Shown here: positions 7,600 to 16,269 of the stretch, piece after piece | Layout of the letters: every line of letters begins with the position of its first letter | Numbering within the stretch: position 1 is the first letter of the stretch | NCBI RefSeq assembly: GCF_014195585.1 | Contig: NZ_JACICA010000003.1 | Location: 124,001-188,000, forward strand | From: Alloprevotella rava | Lineage (GTDB): Bacteria > Bacteroidota > Bacteroidia > Bacteroidales > Bacteroidaceae | Reading direction: 5' to 3' | DNA length: 64,000 nucleotides | Made by a program: the position numbers and the translations under genes | Notes under the pieces: model-generated | The model's database searches: none | Seen by the model: only the letters and a program-made list of their open reading frames with translations | What the model was told of the DNA's origin: nothing

Positions 7600-8934
7600 A
7601 TGAAAGTAACGGATAATTATGCCTTTCTGACGAAAGGCCCTATTCACCAGGTGATAGGGACACTGGCCGTGCCTACTATTATCTCGATGCTGATAACGAA
7701 TGTCTACAACATTGTCGACACCTTCTTTGTGGGGCAGATCGATACGCAGTCGACGGCGGCTGTCGGCGTGGTCTTTTCCCTCATGTTTGTGGTGCAGGCT
7801 TTTAGTTTCTTTTTTGGTAATGGCTCGGGCACTTACATAGCACGTCAGTTGGGGGCGCGCGATCGTCATCATGCGGAACGTATGGCGTCGACCGCCTTTT
7901 TCTACGCCCTTTGCTGCGGTACTTTGTTGGCCGTTTTCGGTCTTGTTTTTCTCACTCCTATATCTAAAATGTTGGGCAGTACGCCCACGATTTTACCTTA
8001 CACGGAGAGCTACCTCGGCATCTCCCTTTTCGGCGTGCCTTTCTTGATGGGCTCGTTTTGCATCAACAACCAAATGCGCTTTCAGGGGTATGCGCGCTAT
8101 TCTATGTATGGCATGGTGAGCGGTGCCGTACTTAACTGCGTGCTCGACCCTATTTTCATCTTCGGCTTGCGTATGGGCGTGGCCGGTGCAGCCCTCGCAA
8201 CGGTGGTGGGCTATATCTTCGGGTTCATCGTGATGCTGCGAATGACGCGCATGAGCCCTAACATCATCCGCTACTCCGTGAAGCGTATCAGTTTCTCCTT
8301 CGCCTACGTCAAAGAGATACTGGCAGGCGGCACTCCCTCTATTTCGCGACAGGGCTTGGCCGCTGTATCCACCATTGCCCTTAATTTTGCGGCTGGAGCT
8401 TATGGCGATGCAGCCATTGCAGCCATGAGCATCGTCAATCGCATATCAATGTTTGTGTATAGCGTTGTGGTGGGGCTGGGGCAAGGCTTCCAACCGCTGT
8501 GTGGTTTCTGCTTTGGTGCAAAACTGTATGGGCGTATCAAAGAGGGGTATAACTTCTGCTTGAAAGTAGGTACGGTGTTCCTCGTGTTTTGGGCTGTACT
8601 TCTCTTTTTCTTTAGTAAGGGAGCTATCGCGCTGTTCCGCAACGACCCAGAGGTGATAGCCGTGGGCACTTCTGCGCTCCACTATCAAATCATTTCTTAC
8701 CCCCTCATAGCGATGCTTACAGTCTCGAATATGCTGATGCAGACTTGTCGGAAAACCATTCGCGCCAATATCTTGGCGGCAGCACGTCAGGGATTGTTTT
8801 TCGTTCCGCTCATTATCCTTTTGCCCCACTACTTCGGGCTGACGGGCGTGGAGTGTTGCCAAGCCGTTAGCGATGTGTTGGCGTTCCTTTTGGCCGTTCC
8901 GCTGGTGAGGTGGGCTTTTCGAGAGATGAAGTAG
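7600..8934 (+). CDS. MATE family efflux transporter
   Basis: Inner-membrane antiporter exporting drugs or metabolites using Na+ or H+. The 444-residue product from ATG 7600 has about 12 membrane segments and the MATE features 'LAVPTIISMLITNVYNIVDT' near the start and 'GLGQGFQPLCGFCFGA' in the second half. I chose 7600 because a -7 box at 7586-7593 lies just upstream; starts further upstream would add a non-conserved stretch. Substrate unknown. It stands alone, with the metal ATPase 84 nt downstream having its own promoter-like box. Confidence 0.92.
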   Translation: MKVTDNYAFLTKGPIHQVIGTLAVPTIISMLITNVYNIVDTFFVGQIDTQSTAAVGVVFSLMFVVQAFSFFFGNGSGTYIARQLGARDRHHAERMASTAFFYALCCGTLLAVFGLVFLTPISKMLGSTPTILPYTESYLGISLFGVPFLMGSFCINNQMRFQGYARYSMYGMVSGAVLNCVLDPIFIFGLRMGVAGAALATVVGYIFGFIVMLRMTRMSPNIIRYSVKRISFSFAYVKEILAGGTPSISRQGLAAVSTIALNFAAGAYGDAAIAAMSIVNRISMFVYSVVVGLGQGFQPLCGFCFGAKLYGRIKEGYNFCLKVGTVFLVFWAVLLFFFSKGAIALFRNDPEVIAVGTSALHYQIISYPLIAMLTVSNMLMQTCRKTIRANILAAARQGLFFVPLIILLPHYFGLTGVECCQAVSDVLAFLLAVPLVRWAFREMK

Positions 8935-8981
8935 CGGGAGCTGCCCAGCAACTTTGCAACCGAGTTGCAAAACCTTATCCC

Positions 8982-8989
8982 TACCTTTG
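8982..8989 (+). promoter_or_regulatory. -7 box before the metal ATPase gene
   Basis: TACCTTTG fits TAnnTTTG; no TTG at the expected -33 spacing. Nearby TTGCAA copies (8954, 8965) form a short repeated motif, possibly a regulator site, but the support is weak. Confidence 0.4.
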
Positions 8990-9018
8990 CAAGCAGAACA
9001 AATAAAAGGTAGCGTCTT

Positions 9019-10896
9019 ATGCATTCACACAACAAACTTTTTAGGATCATCGTTGCGGCCTTGCTGTTAGTGGTGGCCGTCCTTATTGTCCACAATGTAC
9101 AACTGCCCGTGTGGCAGCAGTTGCTAATTTTTCTCGTGCCTTACCTCGTTGCAGGCTACGATGTGCTGGGAGAAGCGATTGAGGGCATCATGGAGCGCGA
9201 ACCGTTCAATGAGGACCTACTCATGAGCATCGCTACTCTCGGCGCGCTTTCCATTGGTTTTTTGCCCGGAGCAGCCACAGAGTTTCCCGAGGCGGTCTTT
9301 GTGATGCTTTTCTTTCAGGTGGGTGAACTCTTTGAGCATTATGCTGAAGATAGGAGCCGTAAGTCAATTGCTGAATTGATGGATATTCGTCCCGATGTGG
9401 CTCATGTGGAGCGCGAGGGAGGAGTGCAAACCGTTGAGCCGACAACCGTTGGAGTGGGGGAAATCATAGAGGTGCGCCCTGGCGAGCGAGTGCCCATGGA
9501 TGGTTGCATATTGGAAGGGGAGACCACCCTTGACATCGTTGCGCTGACAGGGGAGAGCGTGCCCCGCATGGCCCATTCCGGCGACAGCATCATCTCTGGC
9601 TCTGTCAATCTGACGGGCGTGTTGAAAGTGCGCGTTGAGAAAACTTTTGGCGAATCCACGGCGTCGAAGATTATCGACCTTGTGGAGAATGCTGGCGAGC
9701 ACAAATCGAAGAGCGAAACCTTCATAGCGCGCTTCGCAAAAGTCTATACGCCCATCGTGGTTTATGTAGCCATCGCGTTGGCTTTTCTGCCACCGCTTTT
9801 CGCAGAGAATTTCGCCACGGCATTCCCCGTGTGGCTCAATCGAGCTTTAACATTCCTCGTGGTGTCCTGTCCCTGCGCCCTCGTCATCTCTATTCCGCTT
9901 ACTTTCTTTGGCGGCATTGGCGGTGCTTCCCGTCGCGGCATTCTCATCAAGGGATCAAACTATATGGATGCCCTTTCTAAAGTTGATACCGTGGTGTTTG
10001 ACAAAACGGGCACGCTGACGCGCGGTGTGTTTAAGGTGACGGCGATTCATCCCGAGCAGTGTGATGAAGAACAACTCCTGCATCTTGCCGCTCATGTGGA
10101 GCGTTTCTCAACGCATCCTATTGCAGTTTCGCTGCGCGAGGCTTATAGTCACGAGCAGGACGGTTGCACCGTGGAGCAAGTGGAGGAAATGAGCGGGCAG
10201 GGCGTGCGTGCCGTTGTCAATGGTAAGACGGTTTGTGTGGGCAATACGAAGATGATGGAGCAACTCAATGTTCGTTTCCAGCCCTGCGAATTGGTCGGGA
10301 CGATTGTTCATGTGGCAGTTGATGGCGAATATTTCGGACACATCGTTATCTCCGACGAAGTGAAGAGCGATGCTCGCGAGGCTGTCGAAGCCCTCAAAGC
10401 TGCCGGTGTGCGCCGTACTGTGATGCTGACGGGCGACCGTCGGGAAGTGGGTGAGGATGTAGCAAAGCAGCTCGCGCTTGATGAAGTTCATACGGAACTC
10501 CTTCCTGCTGAAAAAGTGGAACGGGTGGAAGCGTTGCTGAAAGCGAAAGCCGACGGACAGAGCTTGATTTTTGTGGGCGACGGTATGAATGACGCCCCAG
10601 TGCTGGCTCGTGCCGATGTGGGCATGGCTATGGGCGGTCTGGGTTCAGATGCTGCCATCGAAGCCGCCGATGTTGTCATCATGGACGATAAACCTTCCAA
10701 AGTGGCACTGGCCATCGCGCTTGCGCGGCGTACCGTGGGCATTGCCATGCAAAACGCGTGGTTTGCCATCGGTGTGAAAGTGCTGGTGCTCTTCCTTGCT
10801 GCTTTCGGCATTGCCACAATGTGGATGGCCGTCTTCGCCGATGTTGGCGTCATGGTCTTGGCCGTGCTCAATGCCATGCGCGCACTGAAGAGTTAA
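9019..10896 (+). CDS. Heavy-metal-translocating P1B-type ATPase
   Basis: Pumps metal ions, probably Zn2+/Cd2+/Pb2+ or Co2+, across the inner membrane with ATP. Motifs in order: the TGE-type actuator loop ('ALTGES'), the metal-site C284-P-C286, the phosphorylated D328 in 'DKTGTLT', 'HP' in 'FSTHPIAV' as expected for P1B pumps, and 'GDGMNDAP' at 520-527. At 625 residues it lacks an N-terminal heavy-metal-binding domain, like many Bacteroidetes homologues. A -7-like TACCTTTG lies at 8982-8989, 30 nt before the ATG. No metal-sensing regulator is adjacent. Confidence 0.94.
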   Translation: MHSHNKLFRIIVAALLLVVAVLIVHNVQLPVWQQLLIFLVPYLVAGYDVLGEAIEGIMEREPFNEDLLMSIATLGALSIGFLPGAATEFPEAVFVMLFFQVGELFEHYAEDRSRKSIAELMDIRPDVAHVEREGGVQTVEPTTVGVGEIIEVRPGERVPMDGCILEGETTLDIVALTGESVPRMAHSGDSIISGSVNLTGVLKVRVEKTFGESTASKIIDLVENAGEHKSKSETFIARFAKVYTPIVVYVAIALAFLPPLFAENFATAFPVWLNRALTFLVVSCPCALVISIPLTFFGGIGGASRRGILIKGSNYMDALSKVDTVVFDKTGTLTRGVFKVTAIHPEQCDEEQLLHLAAHVERFSTHPIAVSLREAYSHEQDGCTVEQVEEMSGQGVRAVVNGKTVCVGNTKMMEQLNVRFQPCELVGTIVHVAVDGEYFGHIVISDEVKSDAREAVEALKAAGVRRTVMLTGDRREVGEDVAKQLALDEVHTELLPAEKVERVEALLKAKADGQSLIFVGDGMNDAPVLARADVGMAMGGLGSDAAIEAADVVIMDDKPSKVALAIALARRTVGIAMQNAWFAIGVKVLVLFLAAFGIATMWMAVFADVGVMVLAVLNAMRALKS

Positions 10897-10910
10897 GCTC
10901 TCAAGAACTC

Positions 10911-11006
10911 GAACAAGCCGCCCTATGCGGAGCTTCAACCAAGTAGGGGCTTGTTGGAGAAAAGGATAATAATAAAAGGGTATATCATGATTCTGATATG
11001 CCCTTT
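10911..11006 (+). terminator. Tandem hairpins ending the metal ATPase transcript
   Basis: First a stem of AACAAGCC with GGGCTTGTT (10911-10954), then a stronger one, AAAGGGTATATCA (10976-10988) with TGATATGCCCTTT (10994-11006), followed by T-rich sequence. The second has the form of an intrinsic terminator. The rest of the gap to 11182 shows nothing recognisable. Confidence 0.8.
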
Positions 11007-11181
11007 TTCTTTTTCTCGATGATAAAACTCAGTATAAACAATCAATAAAGGCTTTTTCTTTGCTCCTTTAACGTTCCTCACGCTTGTTGGAAAAGGGAGA
11101 AGCATTTGTGGAGTCTTTGGAATTTCCGGCAGGGGCGATATACCTGTTTGCAGATGTCTATAAATCACGGGGAAGAAAGGC

Positions 11182-11215
11182 ATAAAAAACGCCAAGTGCA
11201 TGTCCACTTGGCGTT
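11182..11215 (-). terminator. Terminator of the toxin-antitoxin operon
   Basis: AACGCCAAGTG (11188-11198) pairs with CACTTGGCGTT (11205-11215); the run of A on the plus strand at 11184-11189 gives the U-run for minus-strand transcription. Confidence 0.85.
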
Positions 11216-11504
11216 ATCTTTTAGTTTTGCCAAACAAATCGGCGTGTGTTCCTGTGTTCAGCATGAGTAGGGTAAGTTCTTTATCGTTCTGTTCCCAGAT
11301 AAGTAGCCAGTCGGGTTGTATATGACATTCCCATTGACCGTTTCTATTACCGTGGAGCAAGTGAGGCTTGAACTTACCGGGCACTCTTCCGCTTGCCACC
11401 AACTCTCTGATAATCTCTTTCAGTTTCTCCATTGGTAGCCCCCGTTTCTTGCATCGTTTGAGGTCTTTCTCAAACTGATGTGTGGTAAAGAGTCGGTATG
11501 CCAT
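11214..11504 (-). CDS. yafQ: YafQ-type mRNA interferase toxin
   Basis: RelE-superfamily ribosome-dependent endoribonuclease, the toxin of a type II module. The 96 residues carry the YafQ active-site pattern: H48, H51, H61, D65-W66, H87 and F91 ('HIQPDWLLIW', 'THADLF'), closely matching positions in the E. coli enzyme. The start ATG overlaps the antitoxin stop by one base (TGATG), typical of translational coupling. It is in the order antitoxin-toxin. A broken relative of the same family lies at 3962-4180. Confidence 0.92.
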   Translation of the reverse strand: MAYRLFTTHQFEKDLKRCKKRGLPMEKLKEIIRELVASGRVPGKFKPHLLHGNRNGQWECHIQPDWLLIWEQNDKELTLLMLNTGTHADLFGKTKR

Positions 11505-11716
11505 CAGATTCCCATTTTGGAGAACAGTTCTTCAGGGGAATCATACTCATTGACGCATCCGTGCTCTTTCTCGTCAAGTGCTTGTTCGTAGGGCGTAGGC
11601 TTTGTTGTAGCCTTCACTGTCCAGCCCATTCGTTTAACGAGTGACTTTAGTAGTGAACTATCAGCCTTGGGTATTTCCAAGAGGAAGGTGTCCGTCGTAG
11701 TGTTATTCGTTTCCAT
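11504..11716 (-). CDS. Antitoxin of the YafQ-type module
   Basis: 70 residues: a start region with 'FLLEIPKADSSLLKSLVKRM' (about 11-30) that fits the small Bacteroidetes antitoxins found before YafQ/RelE toxins, then an acidic C-terminal tail ('YDSPEELFSKMGI') that likely wraps the toxin. It is not a clear RelB/DinJ or HigA homologue by eye. An AGGAGG Shine-Dalgarno lies 9 nt before the ATG (11726-11731), notable because most genes here lack one. Autoregulation is expected for the family but no operator is obvious. Confidence 0.8.
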   Translation of the reverse strand: METNNTTTDTFLLEIPKADSSLLKSLVKRMGWTVKATTKPTPYEQALDEKEHGCVNEYDSPEELFSKMGI

Positions 11717-11725
11717 TTTTTATCC

Positions 11726-11731
11726 TCCTGT
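11726..11731 (-). promoter_or_regulatory. Strong Shine-Dalgarno before the antitoxin
   Basis: Minus-strand AGGAGG, 9 nt before the antitoxin ATG. Bacteroidetes genes usually rely on A-rich leaders, so a canonical site may keep antitoxin synthesis high, or mark an imported module. Confidence 0.7.
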
Positions 11732-11761
11732 TTATATTGTTAGCTTGGTGTATCTTGACTT

Positions 11762-11802
11762 TTCGCTCCTGCTTTTCTCCTGATGGAGAGGAGGACTGGA
11801 GC
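11762..11802. other. Imperfect hairpin after the GltD-like gene
   Basis: GCTCC and TTCTCC on the left pair with GGAGA and TGGAGC on the right, with mismatches. The T-run lies on the plus-strand side, so it is not a good terminator for the minus-strand gene ending at 11810. Confidence 0.35.
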
Positions 11803-11809
11803 AGAATTT

Positions 11810-13150
11810 TTATTTGCTTCCTTGCTCGATTTCTTCGAGCAACTTAACGGCGTTTACGTATTCCTCGATGCCTAAAGCTACTTCTTGTGCGGCTTTCATC
11901 GCCAATACCACGGTTTGTGGGCGATGCACGACGTCACCTCCTGCGAAAACGCCGCGGCGAGTGGTCATGCCGTAGGGGCGTTCTACAATTTTGACATAGC
12001 CCTTTTCATCTGTTTCGATGCCGTCGGTAGTTGTCACAATGCGGCTTGAGGGGCGCGAACCAATGGCTAAGAAGATACGGTCGAACGGCTCAATGCGGTC
12101 GCCCTCTTCGCTGTGGATGCGCACGCTTCCCAAGCGGCCGCGGCGTCCTTCGATAAACTCCGTGGCGGTGGACTTCCACCAAAATTTCACTCCCTCTTTC
12201 AAAGCCTCTTCGTACTCGGCTCGAATGGCCGGCATCTCGGCATCGGTGCGGCGGTAGATAATCGTGACATCAGCGCCGAGGCGGATGGCGGTGCGGGCAG
12301 CGTCCATAGCCACATTTCCACCTCCGATAACGCCCACGCGCTCCCCTGCCTTGATGGGCACATTGCGCGCGCTGATAGCCCCCTCATTGAAAGCATTGAC
12401 TTGGTGGAGCAGATAGGTGGCTTGGTTCACTCCGCGCAGGCGCGCACCTTTCACATCGTTCATGTCGATAGGGACGGACGTGCCTGTTCCCATGAAAATG
12501 GCGTCGAAGCCTTGCGTGAAGAGCGAATCAACGGTCAGGCCGTTTTCTCCCACCATGGTGTTGGTGATGAAGTTTACGCCCAGCTCCTCTATCTTTTCTA
12601 TTTCCGCTCGCACAACGGTTTTGGGCAAACGATACTCGGGGATGCCGAACATCAGCACGCCTCCTAAATCTTTCTGTCCTTCATAAATCGTCACGGAGAA
12701 GCCTTTGCGCGCCAGATTGCCCGCCACCGTCAGACCGGCGGGGCCTGAACCAATCACGGCGATCTTGCCGCGACTTTTCTGCACGATGCGCTCGCGGTTG
12801 AACTGCATCTTCGTGTCGAAATCGGCAATAAAGGATTCGAGTCGCCCAATCTGTATGGGGTTTCCTTTCTTATTGAGTATGCAACTGCCTTGGCATTGTT
12901 TCTCGTGCGGACAAACACGGCCACAGATGGCGGGGAGGTCCGATGTTTCGTTGATGATGGCCATGGCGTCGCCAATGTTCCCTTTCGAGAGCTGGTGGAT
13001 AAACTCCGGTATGTTGTTGTTTATCGGGCAGCCTTTTCGGCACAGTGGCACTTTGCAGTGGAGGCATCGTTTGGCCTCGTCGATGGCTTCGCGTGTGCTG
13101 AAAGATTGGTGGACAACCTTGAAGGCTTCATTTGTTTCTTGTTGAGTCAT
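11810..13150 (-). CDS. gltD: GltD-like NAD(P)H-dependent FAD/Fe-S oxidoreductase
   Basis: Resembles the small subunit of glutamate synthase, which passes electrons from NADPH through FAD and Fe-S centres. Residues about 25-110 hold two Cys clusters ('CLHCKVPLCRKGCP' and 'CGRVCPHEKQCQGSC'); a first Rossmann motif 'GSGPAGLTVAG' near 134 binds FAD and a second, 'GVIGGGNVAMDAARTA', near 270 binds NAD(P)H. 446 residues is normal for the small subunit. No large subunit (gltB) is adjacent, so it may serve a gltB elsewhere or act as a stand-alone ferredoxin:NADP oxidoreductase, a common ambiguity for this family. A good promoter lies at 13180-13210. Confidence 0.8.
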   Translation of the reverse strand: MTQQETNEAFKVVHQSFSTREAIDEAKRCLHCKVPLCRKGCPINNNIPEFIHQLSKGNIGDAMAIINETSDLPAICGRVCPHEKQCQGSCILNKKGNPIQIGRLESFIADFDTKMQFNRERIVQKSRGKIAVIGSGPAGLTVAGNLARKGFSVTIYEGQKDLGGVLMFGIPEYRLPKTVVRAEIEKIEELGVNFITNTMVGENGLTVDSLFTQGFDAIFMGTGTSVPIDMNDVKGARLRGVNQATYLLHQVNAFNEGAISARNVPIKAGERVGVIGGGNVAMDAARTAIRLGADVTIIYRRTDAEMPAIRAEYEEALKEGVKFWWKSTATEFIEGRRGRLGSVRIHSEEGDRIEPFDRIFLAIGSRPSSRIVTTTDGIETDEKGYVKIVERPYGMTTRRGVFAGGDVVHRPQTVVLAMKAAQEVALGIEEYVNAVKLLEEIEQGSK

Positions 13151-13179
13151 AGTAAAACCTGTGATACAAGTTATAAATG

Positions 13180-13210
13180 CAAATTTACGATATTTTCCCT
13201 AATTCGCCAA
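13180..13210 (-). promoter_or_regulatory. Promoter of the GltD-like gene
   Basis: Minus strand: TTG (13210-13208), 20 nt, TAAATTTG (13187-13180), a good Bacteroidetes -33/-7 match, about 30 nt before the ATG. Confidence 0.65.
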
Positions 13211-13521
13211 TCTTGCCTTTCTTCCTGCCTTTCCGAGGTGTTGGATTATACCTGCTGCCTCTTGCTGGAGTGATGGCTGTGGTTTCGGAAAGAAAGAGGC
13301 GTGGAGATTCTGAAAATGGAGCTGTAAAACCGCCTTATATTTTGACATTGAGGTTTCTCCTTCTGGCGTTCAGAAAGAGGGGATATGCTGAAGTTTTTAT
13401 CAGATTCATGGCAGCATATCTTAATTTTCTTGAAAAATACCTTGCTTTTGATGTTCGAAAGCACTAAACAGGGCTTTCTTTTGCTAAAGTTGACCAGCTT
13501 TTGCCTTGTTGGGTGCAAAAA

Positions 13522-13608
13522 TCCTATAAGGCTGTGGGCTGACGCAATAAGGCTGTGAGCTGACGCAATAAGGGTATCTGTCGGCAGCCTTATTGTATCT
13601 GCTGGCAG
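13522..13608. repeat. Palindromic intergenic repeat, copy B (degenerate)
   Basis: Blocks of ATAAGG and CCTTATTG with GTGGGCTGACGC/GTGAGCTGACGC spacers; more diverged than the other copies. It lies in the 727-bp gap 13151-13877, which otherwise holds a 66-bp repeat (13662-13727), a small hairpin (CATTGGCTC with GAGCCAATG, 13729-13749) and no convincing gene. Confidence 0.7.
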
Positions 13609-13661
13609 AGAGCTTTTCTGCTGTTGCCAGAAGGAGCAGAGTTCTGGTCTCTTTATTTGTT

Positions 13662-13727
13662 GTTGGATTTTGTGCGATTCTCATGCGTAGAAAGTAAGAG
13701 AATCATTTACAAAAAGGTTGCTGCTTC
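13662..13727 (+). repeat. 66-bp repeat, copy 1
   Basis: Matches 27065-27130 over its length, with shared blocks GTTGGATTT at the start, GCGATTCTCA and TTTACAAAAA inside, and GCTGCTTC at the end. Both copies lie downstream of a degenerate palindromic repeat (copies B and C). No function evident. Confidence 0.65.
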
Positions 13728-13877
13728 ATTGGCTCAAAGAGCCAATGAAGTCTTTCTTGATGTTCTTGCATTAAAAGCCCCGCCGATGTCTGAATGGCTT
13801 CGCAGCGGTCGGGCAGCGTGCGGGAACTTTATCAAGAAATCTCCTTGAGGTTGAAGATTTCTCACTCATCTAATAAC

Positions 13878-14900
13878 TTATAGTATCTTCATTCTCCACG
13901 TTAGTCCAAAATCAATATATGATTGTTTGGGACGTACCACAGCATTGGGTGTGGTGTTGTGTCCGAACGCATAACTATAGTTGGCGTGCAAGCGGATGCG
14001 GTCGTCTTTGAGTGGGAAGAATTCCATACCCGCACCTACGCGTGTGATTTCTGTACCTTGGCTCAGTCCGAGATCCTTATCGGTGTGGGTGCGATTCACA
14101 TCGTAGCTGGCTTTGGCAAAGGCACTGACCATCGGTGAAAAGCGATAGGCGAAGCGGCTCATAATGGAGCAGTCGCGGAAGAATACCGGTTGGCCAGATG
14201 CAGCACGGTTCATGAAGTCGATGTCCCACTCGATGTGACGGCCGATATTGAAGCGATTGCCCAAGCAAAGGTAGCTGATGTATCGACCAGGGGCATAAGC
14301 CATTAGGTTCAGGGATGATGAACTGTGATAGAAGCCGTGGTTGCCATACCATACGAGGTTGAAAGCATACATCTCGCCTGCTTCTCCGTTCTTTTGCTTG
14401 TATTGTCTGCGGAATGGGCTTTCGCACACCTGTGCAATGAACTTGTCGTTGCCTTTCTTGGTGGAAACTATTGCGTTGACGCCCCAGTTGTAGCAGGGGA
14501 AATGGTAGCAGAACTCTCCGAGCTGGTACACATCTATCGGGGCGGGATCAAACTCCCAACAACCTGTTAGTACCACCCATTTTCCGGCCATAAACGTGAG
14601 GCGTTCGCTGGGCGAATAGGCCATATAAAGCCAGTCTGTAGCATCAAAAAAGTTGTATTCGCGATTGATACCATTGAGGCGTTGTCTGTATTTATAAGAA
14701 AATTTTTGGCCAATACTGCCTTGCAGGTATACATCAAGAATTTCGCCCTTAAAACCTGAGGGATCTTTTTGGTACTGCCCATCAACGTATTCTCGCTTAT
14801 AGTCGCCGCGAGCTTCGAGGCGCAGACTGATGGGCTTCTCCTCTTGCGCGAAGAGCGAAGAGGCGAGAAGGAATGTTAGGATAGAGAGAGTGGTGCGCAT
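13878..14900 (-). CDS. Outer-membrane porin, OprO/P-like
   Basis: 340 residues with a signal peptide (about 1-19, ending 'SLFAQ') and a beta-barrel pattern of alternating aromatic strands throughout; it ends '...YIDFGLTWRMKIL', as outer-membrane barrels do with an amphipathic last strand. 'RQRLN', 'DWLYMAY' and 'FMAGKW' near residues 65-110 resemble the phosphate-selective porin O/P group. Substrate unknown; the name only indicates fold. It is alone between gene-free DNA and the YitT gene. Confidence 0.7.
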   Translation of the reverse strand: MRTTLSILTFLLASSLFAQEEKPISLRLEARGDYKREYVDGQYQKDPSGFKGEILDVYLQGSIGQKFSYKYRQRLNGINREYNFFDATDWLYMAYSPSERLTFMAGKWVVLTGCWEFDPAPIDVYQLGEFCYHFPCYNWGVNAIVSTKKGNDKFIAQVCESPFRRQYKQKNGEAGEMYAFNLVWYGNHGFYHSSSSLNLMAYAPGRYISYLCLGNRFNIGRHIEWDIDFMNRAASGQPVFFRDCSIMSRFAYRFSPMVSAFAKASYDVNRTHTDKDLGLSQGTEITRVGAGMEFFPLKDDRIRLHANYSYAFGHNTTPNAVVRPKQSYIDFGLTWRMKIL

Positions 14901-15039
14901 ATATGTAGTTGAGATATTCGAGAAGGAAGGGACGATGCTCCAGGCAGGGGAGAAGCGGAAGTTTTCCTATGCGCGGAAGCAGTTTTGCCCCATCTGCTGC
15001 GTGGCGGGTTTTAGCCGTGGCTCACCCGCACATTTGTTC

Positions 15040-16056
15040 TTAATGGTTGAATCCGTTTTCTTCTTCTTTGCAAGCTTGCTTTCTGCCTAATGCTTGGGCA
15101 CGCTTGTTGTTCCAAAGTCCCATGATGGCGCTTACCTTATCGGCCGACATGAAGGATTGGATGTTTTCCTTGGCCATAAAGTCAATCAGACGGGCATAAT
15201 CATCTTGGTCGAGGATGATTTTGAGTTCCATCTTTTCTTTTTTACTATAGCCACCAATCACTCTTTGCAGCGTGACACCGCGACGGATATAGCCCGTGAC
15301 GAAGTTGATAATTTTCTCGTATTCATCCGTGATAATGTAAACACGGATTTTGGAACTCATCTCTCCCATAAAGTAGGTCACGGTGAGGCCGTTGATCCAT
15401 GTTCCCAAGAGGCCTATAATGACCAGTCCGACATCGTTGATGAGGAATGCAGTACAGCAAATGGCGCCTCCAGCAATGCTAACCGCTGTGCCGAGGTTGA
15501 TGTGCATGTATTTATTGACAATTTTAGCCAAAATATCCAAGCCGCCCGTTGAGGCGTTGATGCTGAAGAGAATGGCTTGGGAGGCACTCAAGATGAGCAC
15601 AAAGCAAAGGAGATCAAACCACGGGTTGGCGATGACTTGCCCCGTTCCAGTAATGGTCGTGGAAAAGAGAGAGCCCTGCACCGGGAAGAGCCATGCGAGC
15701 AGGTCTATGAAAGGGCCCAGGATGAGGGCTGTGTAGACCGTTTTCGCCCCAAACTCATTGCCGATGAGTATGAAGGAAAGCACCAGGAGTATGGCGTTGA
15801 TCACAAAAATAATGTTACCGACCGAGAGGATTGGAAATAATTTTCCAATCACCAGCGAAAGTCCTGTGATAGACCCCACAATTAGTTTGCTCGGAATGAG
15901 AAAGAAATAAACGGCAATAGATGCAACGAACATTCCGGCTGTCATGATGAATAGCTCCCACCAGAATTTCTTCGTCTTTAGTAGTTTGCCGAAGTCTTGT
16001 GCCAGTTTAACAAGGCGTTCGCCTATTGTTTTCTTCGCTACAGCTTCGTTTTCCAT
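15040..16056 (-). CDS. YitT family membrane protein
   Basis: 338 residues. N-terminal cytosolic helix, then five or six membrane segments between about 30 and 220 (including 'ELFIMTAGMFVASIAVYFFL' and 'INASTGGLDILAKIVNKYM'), then a C-terminal DUF2179 domain (about 228-300; 'VYIITDEYEKIINFVTG', 'GVTLQRVIGGYS') of the PII/ACT-like kind. The family is widespread and of unknown transport function. No operon partner is evident; the 213-bp gap to the tag gene is AT-rich with nothing recognisable. Confidence 0.85.
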   Translation of the reverse strand: MENEAVAKKTIGERLVKLAQDFGKLLKTKKFWWELFIMTAGMFVASIAVYFFLIPSKLIVGSITGLSLVIGKLFPILSVGNIIFVINAILLVLSFILIGNEFGAKTVYTALILGPFIDLLAWLFPVQGSLFSTTITGTGQVIANPWFDLLCFVLILSASQAILFSINASTGGLDILAKIVNKYMHINLGTAVSIAGGAICCTAFLINDVGLVIIGLLGTWINGLTVTYFMGEMSSKIRVYIITDEYEKIINFVTGYIRRGVTLQRVIGGYSKKEKMELKIILDQDDYARLIDFMAKENIQSFMSADKVSAIMGLWNNKRAQALGRKQACKEEENGFNH

Positions 16057-16269
16057 AATGTAAGTAGTTTGTGGTTAAAACTGTATCAGTCGTCCTATTC
16101 TCTTATGTTATAGGGCTGACTTTTTCAAGGAACCTTTCCTTTTGTCAGTTTGTTTGATGCAAACATACATACGCTTTTGCTACTTTACCAAATAAAGATA
16201 CGTTTTTTTATCTTAAAATGTTATAAAACATATTTAAGATTCTTTTTTTGAGAGTAAAAAGGGTGTTTT

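Noticed and set aside
7306-7872. 188-residue minus-strand reading frame between the methyltransferase and MATE genes
   Set aside because: It overlaps both confirmed genes in antisense and has a Lys/Arg/His-rich composition typical of antisense frames; no family.
13177-13467. 96-residue ORF in the gap after the GltD-like gene
   Set aside because: No family and poor composition; it covers the GltD promoter region.
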